NCBI GenBank assembly: GCA_003022485.1
Contig: PXTS01000019.1
Span: 1-48,029 of the forward strand
Length of the DNA: 48,029 bases
Direction: 5' to 3'
DNA from: Bacteroidetes bacterium QS_8_68_28
GTDB taxonomy: Bacteria; Bacteroidota; Rhodothermia; Rhodothermales; Salinibacteraceae
Shown: piece after piece, positions 16,466 to 26,776 of the stretch
How the letters are laid out: each line of letters opens with the position of its first letter
Numbering within the stretch: the first letter of the stretch is position 1
The notes under the pieces: model-generated
Seen by the model: only the letters and a program-made list of their open reading frames with translations
What the model was told of the DNA's origin: nothing
The model's database searches: none
Position numbers and translations under genes: made by a program

Positions 16466-17614
16466 ATGTCCTCCGACGCCGCGCTGACCGTTTCTCTCGG
16501 GGAGGGCCGCTCGTACCCGGTGCACGTCGCGCCGCTCGGCGAGGTCCCGGCGCGCATGAAGACGGCGGACCTGCGCGCGGGGCGCTGCCTCGTCGTTACC
16601 GACGAGAACGTGGCCTCCCGTTACCGCGCGCCGCTGGTTGAAGCCCTCGAAACGGCGGGCTGGACGCCGCACGTAGTGGTGCTCCCGCCGGGGGAGGAAA
16701 CGAAATCGGTAGAATCCCTCCGTAAACTCTACGACCAAGCGCTGGACTGGGGCCTCGACCGCCGGACGCCCGTCGTGGCGCTGGGCGGCGGCGTAATCGG
16801 CGACCTCGCGGGCTTTGCGGCGGCGACGCTCCTGCGCGGCCTTCCGCTCGTGCACGTCCCCACCTCCCTCGTCGCGCAGGTGGACGCCAGCCTCGGCGGC
16901 AAGACCGGCATCAACCACCCCCGGGGCAAAAACCTCATCGGCGCGTTCTGGCAGCCCCGGCTCGTGGCGGCCGACCCGCACACGCTGGCCACGCTCCCGG
17001 AGCGCGAGTGGCGCGGCGGGCTGGCGGAGGTCGTCAAGCACGCCTTGATCGAAGGGGCCGGCACGACGGGCGAAGAATCCGAAGACGGGTCGCTGCGCGC
17101 GTTTTTGGACACCCACCGCGACGCGATCACCGGCCGCCGGCCCGAGGCCGTCGCGGCAATGATTCCGAAGGCCGCCCGCGTGAAGGCGCGCATCGCGGAG
17201 GCCGACGAGCGCGAAGCGGGCCTGCGCGCCGTGCTCAATTTCGGGCACACGTTCGGCCACGCCGTCGAGCGGGCTGCCGGCTACGGGGCAGTCACACACG
17301 GAGAAGCCGTGGCGCTGGGAATGCGCGCCGCGCTGGTGCTCTCGCGCCGCCGCGCAGGGCTTCCGAGAAACGATGTCGAGCGCGCGTGGCGACTCACGCA
17401 GATGGTCGCCGTGCCACCGGAAGCCACGCGCCCGTCACTGGCGGAACTGCGCGCGGCCATGCAGTCGGACAAGAAAAATGTTGGCGATACGGTGCGCTTC
17501 GTGTTGCTGCGCGGCCTCGGCGACCCCGAAATAGTCGGCGGGCTCTCCGACGACGACCTCAGCGCTGCGTGGTCCGCCGCTTGCGAGAGCGCCCGAGCGG
17601 CGGCGCTGGCGTAA
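16466..17614 (+). CDS. aroB: 3-dehydroquinate synthase
   Basis: This 382-residue enzyme converts DAHP to 3-dehydroquinate, step two of the shikimate pathway. The NAD-binding part has PGEETKSVESL and ALGGGVIGDLAGFAAATLLR, followed by HVPTSLVAQVDASLGGKTGI with the active-site lysine, and KNLIGAFWQP. Zinc ligands are seen as the glutamate of LAEVVKHALI and the histidines of NFGHTFGHAVE and THGEAVALGM. Length is at the upper end for bacteria owing to an insert of about 10 residues (GTTGEESEDG). The ATG at 16466 precedes the first strand. A hairpin and a tandem repeat follow the stop. Confidence 0.97.
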   Translation: MSSDAALTVSLGEGRSYPVHVAPLGEVPARMKTADLRAGRCLVVTDENVASRYRAPLVEALETAGWTPHVVVLPPGEETKSVESLRKLYDQALDWGLDRRTPVVALGGGVIGDLAGFAAATLLRGLPLVHVPTSLVAQVDASLGGKTGINHPRGKNLIGAFWQPRLVAADPHTLATLPEREWRGGLAEVVKHALIEGAGTTGEESEDGSLRAFLDTHRDAITGRRPEAVAAMIPKAARVKARIAEADEREAGLRAVLNFGHTFGHAVERAAGYGAVTHGEAVALGMRAALVLSRRRAGLPRNDVERAWRLTQMVAVPPEATRPSLAELRAAMQSDKKNVGDTVRFVLLRGLGDPEIVGGLSDDDLSAAWSAACESARAAALA

Positions 17615-17623
17615 CCCTGGCAC

Positions 17624-17655
17624 GCCGCTTGCGGCACGTTTCGTTTCATTTACCT
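17624..17655 (+). terminator. Possible terminator after aroB
   Basis: GCCGC-TT-GCGGC (17624-17635) forms a short perfect hairpin starting 10 bp after the aroB stop and is followed by the T-rich GTTTCGTTTCATTT. The stem is short and the T run is interrupted, so it may be weak. Confidence 0.4.
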
Positions 17656-17680
17656 GCGCGCGTTTCATTTGCCTGCGCGC
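17643..17680. repeat. 19-bp tandem duplication between aroB and tamB
   Basis: GTTTCATTTRCCTGCGCGC is present twice in direct succession (17643-17661, 17662-17680) with one mismatch. It fills the middle of the 122-bp gap and lies 57 bp before the GTG proposed as the tamB start. Confidence 0.92.
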
Positions 17681-17736
17681 ATTGTTTTTCCTTGTACTGC
17701 GCGCTGGTTTTGCGCGACGCTCCCCTGCCCTCGAAC

Positions 17737-20700
17737 GTGACTCGCCGCTTTTTCCGAAAACTGCCGCGCCGTACGCTCCAGGGGGTCGGAGCGCTGCTGG
17801 TGCTGGGCGTCGTGGCCTTCTTCGGGCTGACGCGCACAGAGGTCGGGCGTGCCCAGTTGGCCCGGCAGATCGAGGCGCAGTTCGACGCCCGCTTCGCCGG
17901 CGCGCTGGAGATCGGGCGGCTCACGGGGAATCTCGTCGGCACCGTCTACGCCCGCGACGTGCGGGTGCGCAGTCCCGACGGCCAAGTCGTCCTCTCAGTC
18001 GATTCGGTGCGGGCGGCCCCGCGCTGGCGCTCCCTGCTCGGGCGGAGGGTCGTCTTCCGCGAAATAAGGCTGATCGAGCCGCGCGCCGACCTGGTGCGTT
18101 CCGCCGGCCCCGACCGGGCGGGCTCTTGGAACGCCACGCGCGCCTTCCAAACGGCGCCCCGCGACACGACGAGCGGCAACGCTTTCGCCCTCCACTTCGC
18201 CGACGTGATCGTGCAGGGCGGGCAGGTTCGGACGCAGAATCGCGGGGCTTCGCCCCCAGTCATCCGGCGCGGTCAGCTCTTCGACTACACCGACGCGCGC
18301 CTCGCCGACGTGGACGCGCGTCTTTCCTTCGCACGAACGACGGAAAACCAGCTCCGCGTGGACGTGCAGCGCCTGAACGGGCGGCTGGCGGGACCGGGCC
18401 TCTCGCTGTCCGGCGACGTGCGCGGCCAGCTTACCGTCGAGGACGGGCGCGTGGCACTCGGCCCGCTTCGCCTTCGACCACGACGAGATCCGCCGTCTCG
18501 TGCCGCGCTGGCCCTTGCGCGGGACTACCGCCGCCGCCCTCCAGGCACAGGGACCGCTCGGCAATCTCACCGTCGACAGCCTGCGCGTGGCGCGCGGCGA
18601 ATCGGTGCTGCGGGCGGCAGGTACGGTGCGCGGGCTCCCCGAACGGCTCGTCTTCGACGTACGCTTTGGCGAAAGCCGCCTCACCGCCGCCGACCTGCGC
18701 GCCGTGCTGCCGGCCCTGCCCCGCCGGCAGACGGCCCGGCTGGCACGCCTCGGTACGGCGCGTTTTTCGCTGGAGGCCGAAGGACGCCTCGATGGGCTCT
18801 CCGCCGACGCGGATCGCCGGCTCGCCCGCGCCTCCGCCCAGTTTGATCTGGAAACCGCCCGCGCCGGCGCCCTGCACGGCACCGCCGAGGTCGCACGTAG
18901 CGGGAGAAGCGCTCCCCTCACCTACGCCGCCGAGGTCGAGGCGAATGATTTTGCCGCCGGGCATCTCACGGGCGAGGGCGCACTCCCCACGCGCCTGACC
19001 GGCACGCTCACGCTCGACGGCGAAGGCGCCACGGCCGAGGCGCTGGCCGGCCACCTCGAGGCCCAGTTGGAGCGCTCGACCGTGGCCGGTCGCTCCCTCG
19101 ACGGACTCGACGCGACTGTGCGCGCCACCGGCGAGGACCGTGTGGAAGGCACCGCCACGCTCCACCAGCGCGGCGGGGCGCTCCGCATCGAGGGCGCGGT
19201 GGACCGCTCGGGCGCGCAGCCGGCCTACGACCTCACCGCCCGCGCCGAGCGCCTGGACCTCGGCCCCCTGCTGGAAACCGATTCGCTGCGCACCGCACTG
19301 ACCGGGACGGCCCGCCTCGACGGACGCGGCACCTCGCTCGCCGCGCTGGCCGGTGAGCTGCGCCTGGCGCTCGACTCCTCGACCGTCACGCGCTCCGGCG
19401 GCCCCAGGCGCACGCTTCCGCCCGTCGCCTCCACGCTCGTGCTGGCCCCGCCCGGCACAGCAGGTCCGCGCCTGGCCCTGCGCGGCGACGTGGCCGACCT
19501 GACCCTCACCGGCGAGGCCGCCCCGGTGGCACTGCGGGCGCTGGGACGCCTCTGGGGCCGCGCCTTCGCCGACGCGTTGCGCGAGGCATACCACAAGCCC
19601 TACCGGCCCGGAGCAGCTGCTGCTGAAGCCGCTGCTGCCCCGCCCGCCTCAACGCCGGACGCCCAGCCCGACGCCCGCGCCACCGCGCGCCGCGTCCTCG
19701 CCACCGCCGGCCTCGGCGAAACCGCCGCCTTCGACGCCACTCTCACGCTCGAGCGGCCCGCCGTGCTAAAAGCGCTCCTGCCCGCCCTTCCCACGCTGCG
19801 CGACTCCCTCACGCTGGCGGCTCGCGTGGAGGCGGGCGCCGAGACGTTCGCGGCAGCGGGCACGCTCCGCGCTGATCGAGTGCGCACCGGGGGCCTCCGC
19901 GCCGCCGAGGCGTCGGGCCAGTTCCGGGCGAGCGCCTCGCTGGACAAACCGCTTCTGGAATCGCTTCGCGCCTCCTTCGACGCCGAGGCCGACACGCTCG
20001 CCGTCGGCGGGGCGGGCTTTCGAAGACCGACGCTGGCGGCGAGCTTCCGCGACGAGCAAGGCGAGGTGCAGCTTTCCACCCGCACGGCCGGCAACCCCAG
20101 CGGCCACCTCCAGTTGGAGGCAGGATTGCGCCTTTTGCCGGACCGCAACCGCTTGCGCGTGCGCACCGTGCGCTTGGCCGCTGGCGACTACCGCTGGCAA
20201 CGCGCCGATCCCGGCCCGGTGGATCTCTACGCCGACGCCGTCGCCGTGCGCGGCCTCACGCTGACCAGTCGGGACAGCCCCTCGGGCCGCCCCCAGCGGA
20301 TGACCTTGCGCGGCACGCTCTCCGCCGCGCCGCAGGACACTCTCTTTGCCAACGCCGCCAACGTGCAGCTGGGCACCGTCTCGCGCACGCTGGGCTTCGA
20401 GCGCCGCCTCGGCGGGCGGCTGGGCGCGCAGGTGGCTCTCACCGGGGGGCGCGACACTCCCGAGCTGACCGGCCGGCTCGACGCGCGCCGCCTCTCCATT
20501 GGGGACGACCTGATCGGACGCCTCACCGCGCGGAGCCGCTACGTGCGCGGCTCGGAGCAAGTGGCCTTCGACGCGCAAATCCGTCCCGGCGCGCCGCCGG
20601 CGGACTCTTCCGCCCTGAGGCGGCAGGAAAACCGCCTCTCGGCCAGCGGGACGTTCGCGCTTCCCGGGCAGCGCAACGAGGCCGGGCGCGCCGGCGCGCT

Positions 20701-22411
20701 GGACCTCTCGCTCGACGTGGAGCGGGCCGACCTCTTCTTTCTCAACCACCTCTTCAGCAACAAAATCGCCGGGGCCGACGGCGTGCTCTCCGGCGGGGGG
20801 CGCATCGGCGGCACCTTCCGCGACCCGACGTTCCAGACGGACTTCCAGGTCTCAAACGGGTCGTTTCGGATTCCGCGCTTCGGGTTGCGCTACGGCGCGA
20901 GCGGCCCCGTGAGCGTGGACAAAGAAGGCATCAAGCTCGACGGCATGCGCCTGACCGGCCCTGACGGTGGGAGCGCGCGGCTCGGCGGGGCACTGCTCTT
21001 CAACGACTACGACTACTTTTCCTTCGACCTACGCGCGGCCCTCAACGAGCTGCGCGTGATCGACGTGGAAAGCGCGCCGGCCCTGCCCTTCTTCGGCCGG
21101 GTCGCCGGAAGCGGGCAGCTGCGCCTCACCGGTCCCCTCTCGGACGCCTCGCTGACGGCCCCGGGCGGCGTGCGCACCACCCCCGAAAGCGAACTGGTCA
21201 TTCCCATCGAAGAGGAGAACGCGACCACCAGTGAATCGGACTTTCTGATTTTTGCCGATTCAACGGGGCGCCTGCCCGACCTCCAGAACGTCACCCAGCG
21301 CGAGGGTCTTTTCGACGACCGCCCCGAGGGAGGACGCAAATTCGTGGACGGCCTGGACCTGGACCTCGGAATCGCCGCCCCCAGTGGCTCGACGGTGCGG
21401 CTGGTCTTCGACCCGCTGCTGGGGGATGAAATCGAAGCGGTCGGGGGCGGCGACATCCAAGTGCTGCGCGAAGAGGGCGACTTCTCTCTCTTCGGCACCT
21501 TCGACGTGACGGGCGGCAGTTATCTGTTCACCGCCGGGCAGGTCTTCCAGCGACGCTTCCAGATCGAAGGCGGCACGCTGCGGTGGGACGGCTCCGCCGC
21601 CAACGCGAGGCTCGACCTGACGGCCACCTACCGCACGCGCGCCTCGCGGGCCGGCCTCCCCGGCGCGGGCGAGGACCCCCGGGGCAGGCGCCTTCCCATC
21701 GTCGTGCGACTGGACGTGGGCGGGCGCGTCGGGCAGCCCTCCGTAGATCTCTCGCTGGCGGTGGACGAGAAGGAGCGAGGCTTCAGCGACTACTCTACGA
21801 CCGGGCTCGAAACGGTCCTCAACCGTGAAGACAGCGGCGATGAATACGCCACGAGCGTGCTTTTGACGAACACGTTTCTCCTGACGACCGACCTGGCAAG
21901 CCGAAGCGGCACGTCGGGGCCGGGTTTTTCGGAAACGGGCAACCGGCTGGCATTCAACAGCGTGAGCCAGCTCGTCTCCAGCCAGCTCAACCGCTACCTC
22001 GACGCGGCGCTGCCGAACTTGGACGTGAACCTCGGCGTGCAGGGAGAAAACCCACAGGACCTGGACGTGGTCTACGGGGCGGCGCTACGGCTCCTGGACG
22101 AACGGCTGATCATTCGAGGCGAGGGCATCCTCGAAAGCGAAAAGGACCAGCGCCAGGCAGAGGGGTTTCAGGGCGAGTTCGTCGTCGAAGTGCGCCTGAC
22201 GCCGCGCGTCTCGGCGGAGGTGTTTTACCGCCGCGAGGGGAGCCTGCTCTCAAACCGCGCGCTGACCTCGGCCACGGGCGCAGGGCTCTCCTACCAGACC
22301 GAATACGCGACGTGGAAAGAGCTGTGGCACCGCCTCTTCGGCTGGCTCGGCGCGGAGGACCCCGGCAGAGACGCCCCGCCCCCCGAAGAGGACGCTGTGG
22401 CAGCGGAATGA
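17737..22411 (+). pseudogene. tamB: TamB-like translocation and assembly module protein, one-base frameshift
   Basis: From a GTG at 17737 the protein opens with a basic n-region and one membrane anchor (LQGVGALLVLGVVAFFGL), followed by a long periplasmic AsmA/DUF490-type repeat body (IGRLTGNLVGTVYARDVRV; LRLTGPLSDASLT) and the family's C-terminal domain (VTGGSYLFTAGQVFQRRFQI, then EGGTLRWDGS and ANARLDLTATYRT). TamB-like proteins span the periplasm and help move lipids or beta-barrel proteins to the outer membrane. The frame breaks at CCC (18462-18464); deleting one C gives VALGRFAFDHDEIRRLVPRW and joins the two halves into about 1557 residues, a normal length. The second half stays open for 3.9 kb without damage, so either a sequencing slip or a very recent mutation is likely. 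No tamA is visible here. Confidence 0.88.
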
Positions 22412-22674
22412 GCGTTTTGTTGGTCGGGGTTCGTTCCGGGGTCGGGGTTCGTTGATCGGGGTTCGTTGGTCGGGATTCGTGTTTCACCTGGCAACGCGGT
22501 TGGCCCGAAAAGACGCGAACCAGCGCGCCGGAGGCGAGCGGACGAACCACGAACCGCCTCTTCCCAAAAACCCATGAAGCGCGCTGCCGGGCCGACCTTT
22601 TGTCCGCCGGAGCGAGTATGTATGGGCTGTACGCTCTCTTTTTTGCTTTGCAATAACGGATCCCTCTGTCTCAC
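22412..22674. other. Gap between tamB and rnr
   Basis: The gap has 263 bases with no convincing gene. Its first 75 bases carry the TCGGGGTTCGTT repeat cluster. The rest contains a T-rich tract (22637-22649, CTCTCTTTTTTGC) in front of the RNase R start that may be part of its promoter. I see nothing else in it. Confidence 0.5.
22424..22481. repeat. Direct repeats of TCGGGGTTCGTT after tamB
   Basis: The 12-mer occurs at 22424-22435, 22442-22453 and 22456-22467, with a one-mismatch fourth copy at 22470-22481. Spacing is 18, 14 and 14 bp. The cluster starts 13 bp after the tamB stop. Confidence 0.85.
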
Positions 22675-25116
22675 GTGGCCGCCTCTCCCGACGCCCCCCC
22701 CGAACGCAGCGACATTCGCCGTGACGTCATTCGCCTTCTCGAAAACGAAGCGCCGCAGGCGTTTCGCCCCCGCACCCTCGCCGAGCGCCTCGGCTACGAA
22801 AGCGAACGCGCCTACGGGCGCTTCCGCGACATCCTCGACCGGCTGGAGGAAGACGAGCGCGTGGCGCGCGTCGGCCTCCGCTACGTCTCGCGCCCCGGCG
22901 CTGCCGCCCGCGAGCCGGGCCTGAGCGCCTCCGCCGCGCCCTCTCGGCCCGCGCCCCAGCAGCAATCCGCCAACGGCCACGCCGAACAGCCCCCCGCCCA
23001 GAACGACGCAACGGCCGACACCGCCTCTCCCACCGAGGCGACCCCCGACAAACCCCCGCTCCCGGACGGCGGCAGCGCGGACGACGCCTCCGGCCCCTCT
23101 GCTGGCGATCCCGCCGAAGACGCCGAACCGGCCCGCTTCGTCGCTCCTGTGCCCGCCGGCCCCCCCGAGCACCCCCAGCCCGACGACCCCAACCGCGCCA
23201 TCGGGCGGCTGATCGCCAAGCCGCAAGGCTACGGCTTCGTCGAGGTCGAAGGGCGCGAGGAGGACTACTTCATCCGCGAATCGGGCATGGGCACGGCCCT
23301 CAGCGGCGACGTGGTGCTCGTCGGGATCGGCGCGATGCAGAAGGACCACGTCAACAAGCGGCGCGAATGCGAGGTGCTCGAAGTCGTCGAGCGCACGCGC
23401 ACCCAGGTCGTCGGCACGTTTCGGGCGAAGGGCCATTTCGCTTTCGTCACCCCCGACGACACGCGCATCACGCAGGACATCTTCATCGCCGGCGAGGACT
23501 TCGGCGGCGCCGAGAGCGGCGACAAGGTCGTCGCCAGCATCGACCAGTTCGAGGACCGTAAAGCCTCGCCGGAGGGGCGCGTGATGCGCGTGCTGGGGCC
23601 GGGCAGCGACCCGTCCACGCGCGTCCTCTCGCTGGCGATGAGCATGGACGTGAAAGCCGACTTTCCCGACGAGGTTGAGGCGGAGGCGGGCGACATTCCC
23701 GTCGAGATCCCGCCTGAGGAAATCGAGCGCCGCAAGGACCTGCGCGACAAGAAAGTCTTCACCATCGACCCCGAGGACGCCAAGGACTTCGACGACGCCA
23801 TCCACATCGAGCGCCGCGAGAACGGCTCATACGAGGTGGGCGTCCACATCGCCGACCCCAGCCACTATGTGAAGCCCGGGTCGGCCCTGGATGCCGAGGC
23901 CCTCGAGCGCGCCACGAGCGTCTACCTCGTGGATCGCACGATCCCGATGCTCCCCGAGAAGCTCTCCAACGAGGTCTGCTCGCTGCGCCCCGGCCAGGAC
24001 AAGCTGGCCTTCTCGCTGGTGATGCAGGTGGACCCGCACGGCGACGTGACCAGCTACGAGATGGCCGAGAGCGTCATCCACTCGCAGGAGCGATTGACCT
24101 ACGAGGAGGCCCAGGACTACATCGACGGCGGCTTTCCCGACGACCCGGTCGCCCGCGAAGTCGTCACGGCCAATCGCCTCGCCAAGACGCTCACTCGGAA
24201 GCGGATGCGCGAGGGATCGGTGGACTTTGAGACCGACGAGGTGAAGGTCATCCTCGACAGCAGCGGCACCCCCGCCGACATCGTGCGCAAGGAGCGCAAG
24301 CCCTCGAACCGCCTGATCGAGGAGCTGATGCTCCTGGCCAACCGGACCGTCGCGCGCCACATCGCCGAGGCCAACGAGGCGAGCCGCCAAGGCGGCGGCC
24401 CTGAGCGGCCCTTCATCTACCGCGTGCACCCCGGCCCGGACGCGGAGAAGATCCAGAACCTCGCCGAGTACATCCAGATCTTCGGCTACGAACTGGAGCT
24501 GGACGACGGCAACGCGCGCTCCGCCGAGCTGAACCGCCTGCTCGACGCGGTGAAGGGCACCCCGGAGGAACCGGTCATCACGCGAGCGGCGCTTCAGTCC
24601 ATGTCGAAGGCGGTTTACCAGACGGAGAACATCGGTCATTACGGGCTGGGCTTTCCCTACTACACGCATTTTACCAGCCCTATCCGCCGCTACCCAGACC
24701 TGCTGGTGCACCGTCTGCTGAAGCACTACGCGAAGGTCGGCACCCCGGCGGAGGCGGAGGGCCTGGATGCGCGCCTCAAGCACTGCTCCGAAAAGGAACG
24801 CGAAGCGCAGGAGGCCGAGCGCGAATCCGTCAAGCTCAAGCAGGTCGAGTACGCGAAGGCTCACGTCGGCGACCACTTCGACGGCGTGGTGACGGGCGTG
24901 ACGAAGTTCGGCGTCTTCGTGGAGCTAAGCGACCTGCTGGTGGAGGGCCTCGTGCACGTGCGCGACATGAACGACGACTACTATGAGTACGACGAAGGCA
25001 CCTTCACGATGACCGGCGAAAAGACCGGCCAAACCTACCGCCCCGGCGACACGGTGCGCGTGCAGCTCGCGGCGGCCAACCTCGAAAAGCGCGAGATCGA
25101 CCTTCTTTTCGTATAG
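22675..25116 (+). CDS. rnr: Ribonuclease R
   Basis: The 813-residue exoribonuclease starts at a GTG (22675) and degrades structured RNA 3' to 5'. Order of domains: winged helix (about 10-75, IRRDVIRLLENEAPQAFRPR), an unusual proline-, alanine- and aspartate-rich linker (about 76-172), two cold-shock/OB domains (about 178-300), the RNB core with metal-binding aspartates in DPEDAKDFDDAIHI, then VHIADPSHYV, VSVYLVD-like RATSVYLVDRTIPMLP and HFTSPIRRYPDLLVHR, and a C-terminal S1 domain (FDGVVTGVTKFGVFVEL). The basic tail seen in many RNase R proteins is absent; the protein ends right after the S1 fold. No operon partner is apparent. Confidence 0.96.
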   Translation: MAASPDAPPERSDIRRDVIRLLENEAPQAFRPRTLAERLGYESERAYGRFRDILDRLEEDERVARVGLRYVSRPGAAAREPGLSASAAPSRPAPQQQSANGHAEQPPAQNDATADTASPTEATPDKPPLPDGGSADDASGPSAGDPAEDAEPARFVAPVPAGPPEHPQPDDPNRAIGRLIAKPQGYGFVEVEGREEDYFIRESGMGTALSGDVVLVGIGAMQKDHVNKRRECEVLEVVERTRTQVVGTFRAKGHFAFVTPDDTRITQDIFIAGEDFGGAESGDKVVASIDQFEDRKASPEGRVMRVLGPGSDPSTRVLSLAMSMDVKADFPDEVEAEAGDIPVEIPPEEIERRKDLRDKKVFTIDPEDAKDFDDAIHIERRENGSYEVGVHIADPSHYVKPGSALDAEALERATSVYLVDRTIPMLPEKLSNEVCSLRPGQDKLAFSLVMQVDPHGDVTSYEMAESVIHSQERLTYEEAQDYIDGGFPDDPVAREVVTANRLAKTLTRKRMREGSVDFETDEVKVILDSSGTPADIVRKERKPSNRLIEELMLLANRTVARHIAEANEASRQGGGPERPFIYRVHPGPDAEKIQNLAEYIQIFGYELELDDGNARSAELNRLLDAVKGTPEEPVITRAALQSMSKAVYQTENIGHYGLGFPYYTHFTSPIRRYPDLLVHRLLKHYAKVGTPAEAEGLDARLKHCSEKEREAQEAERESVKLKQVEYAKAHVGDHFDGVVTGVTKFGVFVELSDLLVEGLVHVRDMNDDYYEYDEGTFTMTGEKTGQTYRPGDTVRVQLAAANLEKREIDLLFV

Positions 25117-25213
25117 TAATGGTAGAGAGAGAGCAGTGAACGGTGAGTAGCAGCACGTCACTGCGTTCTCGACCCCCCCTCCGCTCACAACCCACCATGT
25201 ACCACTCAGCGTC

Positions 25214-26695
25214 ATGTCCACCTACGTGCGGCTCCTACGGCACCGCTGGCGGCGGTTTCGGCGCGGGGGTGCGGCAGGGCCGGCACGCGTGAAGCGTGGG
25301 ATTCTGGCGTTCTTCGGTGTGTACATCGCTGGGTCGCTGGCGGCGTGCGGATGGGTTTACTACCGGCTCGTCGGCGAGGTGCAGCCAGGCACGAACCCCG
25401 TAGCGGCGGCCAACGGGCTGATGCTGAGCGCGGCCGCGGCCTTTCTGGTGATACGGTTCTTCACCCAGCGCTCCACTGCGATGGCGCTGGCGCCCTACTT
25501 GGCGCGCCCAGTGCCGCGCGGCAAGCTGGTACGCTTCGTGCAACTGTCCTCGCTGGCGAGCCTGCTGAATGTGTTCGCGCCGGCGTTCCTGCTCCCGCTC
25601 TGGTACCGAACGGTGTTGCACGACCCGTTCGGCGCCCCCGCGCCGGAGGCGCTCGCGTGGCTGGCGGCGGCGCTGATGCTGGTCCTATTCACGCACTACG
25701 CCAACAACGCGCTGCGCCTGCTGCTGGCGCAGGACGCGCGAGCATTCGCGTGGCTGGCGGCCACCGGCAGCGCACTGCTGGTGGCCGACCGCGTGGGAGG
25801 CACGCGCCTCCTGCCGCGCGCCTCGACGGCGCTCTTCGGCGGGCTGTTGGACGGGGCGTTCGCGTGGCTGGCGGTGCCGGCGGGCTTGCTGGCGGCAGCA
25901 TGGGGGGCGTCGGAACGCCTCCTGCGGCGTAGCCTGCGGCGCGATGATGGGCTTGCGAACACCGGCGCGGCGACCGTGCCCGCCGGGTTTTCACTCCAGC
26001 GGGGAGCCACGCGCAACCTGATGCTCCTGGAGCTGAAGCTGGTCGCACGCAACCGGCGTCCCTTCACGCTCGTCGGCATCTCGGCGCTGCTGATTGTGAC
26101 GTACGGGCCGCTGCTGGTGGTGGGGCGCGACTTCTTCTCCGTCGTCGACGCGGTGACGGGGCTGTTCGTGACCGGCCTCCTCGCGGCCAGCTATGGGCAG
26201 CTCATGTTCGCGTGGGAGAGCCGCCACTTCGACGGCCTGATGGCGCGCCCCGTCTCGCCGCGCACGCGAATGCGGGCGAAGTTGCTGCTCTTGCAGTGCG
26301 GGTGCGTGGCCTCGCTGGTCGTGGCGCTCCCTTTCCTCGTGTGGTTGGCGCCGGACCTCTTGCTGCTGGGTGCCGGTTTTTTGCTCTACAACCTCGGGAT
26401 CACCTGTCCGTTCGTGCTTTTCTTTTCGCTGTGGAACCGCAAGCGGCTGGCCCCCCAGCGCAGCGGCCTTTTCAACTACGAAGGATTCTCGGTGCAGCAC
26501 TGGGTCGGGATCCTGCCGGTGTTCGTTCCACCGCTGGTGCTAGCCCTGACGCTTGACGAGACGTGGCTGCTGCTGAGCGTCAGCGTGGTGGGACTCTCGG
26601 GAATGGCTCTCGGGCCGACGTGGACGCGGACGTTCGCGCGGCTCTTCTCGCGCCACCGCCACGCGATGGGCGCGGGCTTCCGGAAGAGCGAGTGA
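25214..26695 (+). CDS. DUF5687-type ABC transporter permease
   Basis: The 493-residue membrane protein has about 11-12 hydrophobic segments (AFFGVYIAGSLAACGWVYY; GLMLSAAAAFLVIRFF; AFAWLAVPAGLLAAAWG; LVGISALLIVTYGPLLVVG; ASLVVALPFLVWLA and others). The pattern of an N-terminal charged part (YVRLLRHRWRRFRR), a central loop with LMLLELKLVARNRRPF and a later YGQLMFAWESRHFDGLMARP matches DUF5687, an ABC-2-like permease group of Bacteroidota. The ATPase encoded 81 bp downstream is its obvious partner, so the pair is likely an exporter of unknown substrate. The 97-bp upstream gap has a purine-rich GAGAGAGAG tract after rnr. Confidence 0.82.
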   Translation: MSTYVRLLRHRWRRFRRGGAAGPARVKRGILAFFGVYIAGSLAACGWVYYRLVGEVQPGTNPVAAANGLMLSAAAAFLVIRFFTQRSTAMALAPYLARPVPRGKLVRFVQLSSLASLLNVFAPAFLLPLWYRTVLHDPFGAPAPEALAWLAAALMLVLFTHYANNALRLLLAQDARAFAWLAATGSALLVADRVGGTRLLPRASTALFGGLLDGAFAWLAVPAGLLAAAWGASERLLRRSLRRDDGLANTGAATVPAGFSLQRGATRNLMLLELKLVARNRRPFTLVGISALLIVTYGPLLVVGRDFFSVVDAVTGLFVTGLLAASYGQLMFAWESRHFDGLMARPVSPRTRMRAKLLLLQCGCVASLVVALPFLVWLAPDLLLLGAGFLLYNLGITCPFVLFFSLWNRKRLAPQRSGLFNYEGFSVQHWVGILPVFVPPLVLALTLDETWLLLSVSVVGLSGMALGPTWTRTFARLFSRHRHAMGAGFRKSE

Positions 26696-26776
26696 GCGAA
26701 CGATCAGACGCTAAGAACGTGACGGCCAAGCCCACCGCTCGTTCGAGAAACCCTCCCCCCTGCAACGGCGAAGCCC

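Noticed and set aside
22291-23805. Minus-strand frame of 504 codons opposite tamB and rnr
   Set aside because: It crosses two well-supported genes and the repeat-bearing gap, and contains no motif.
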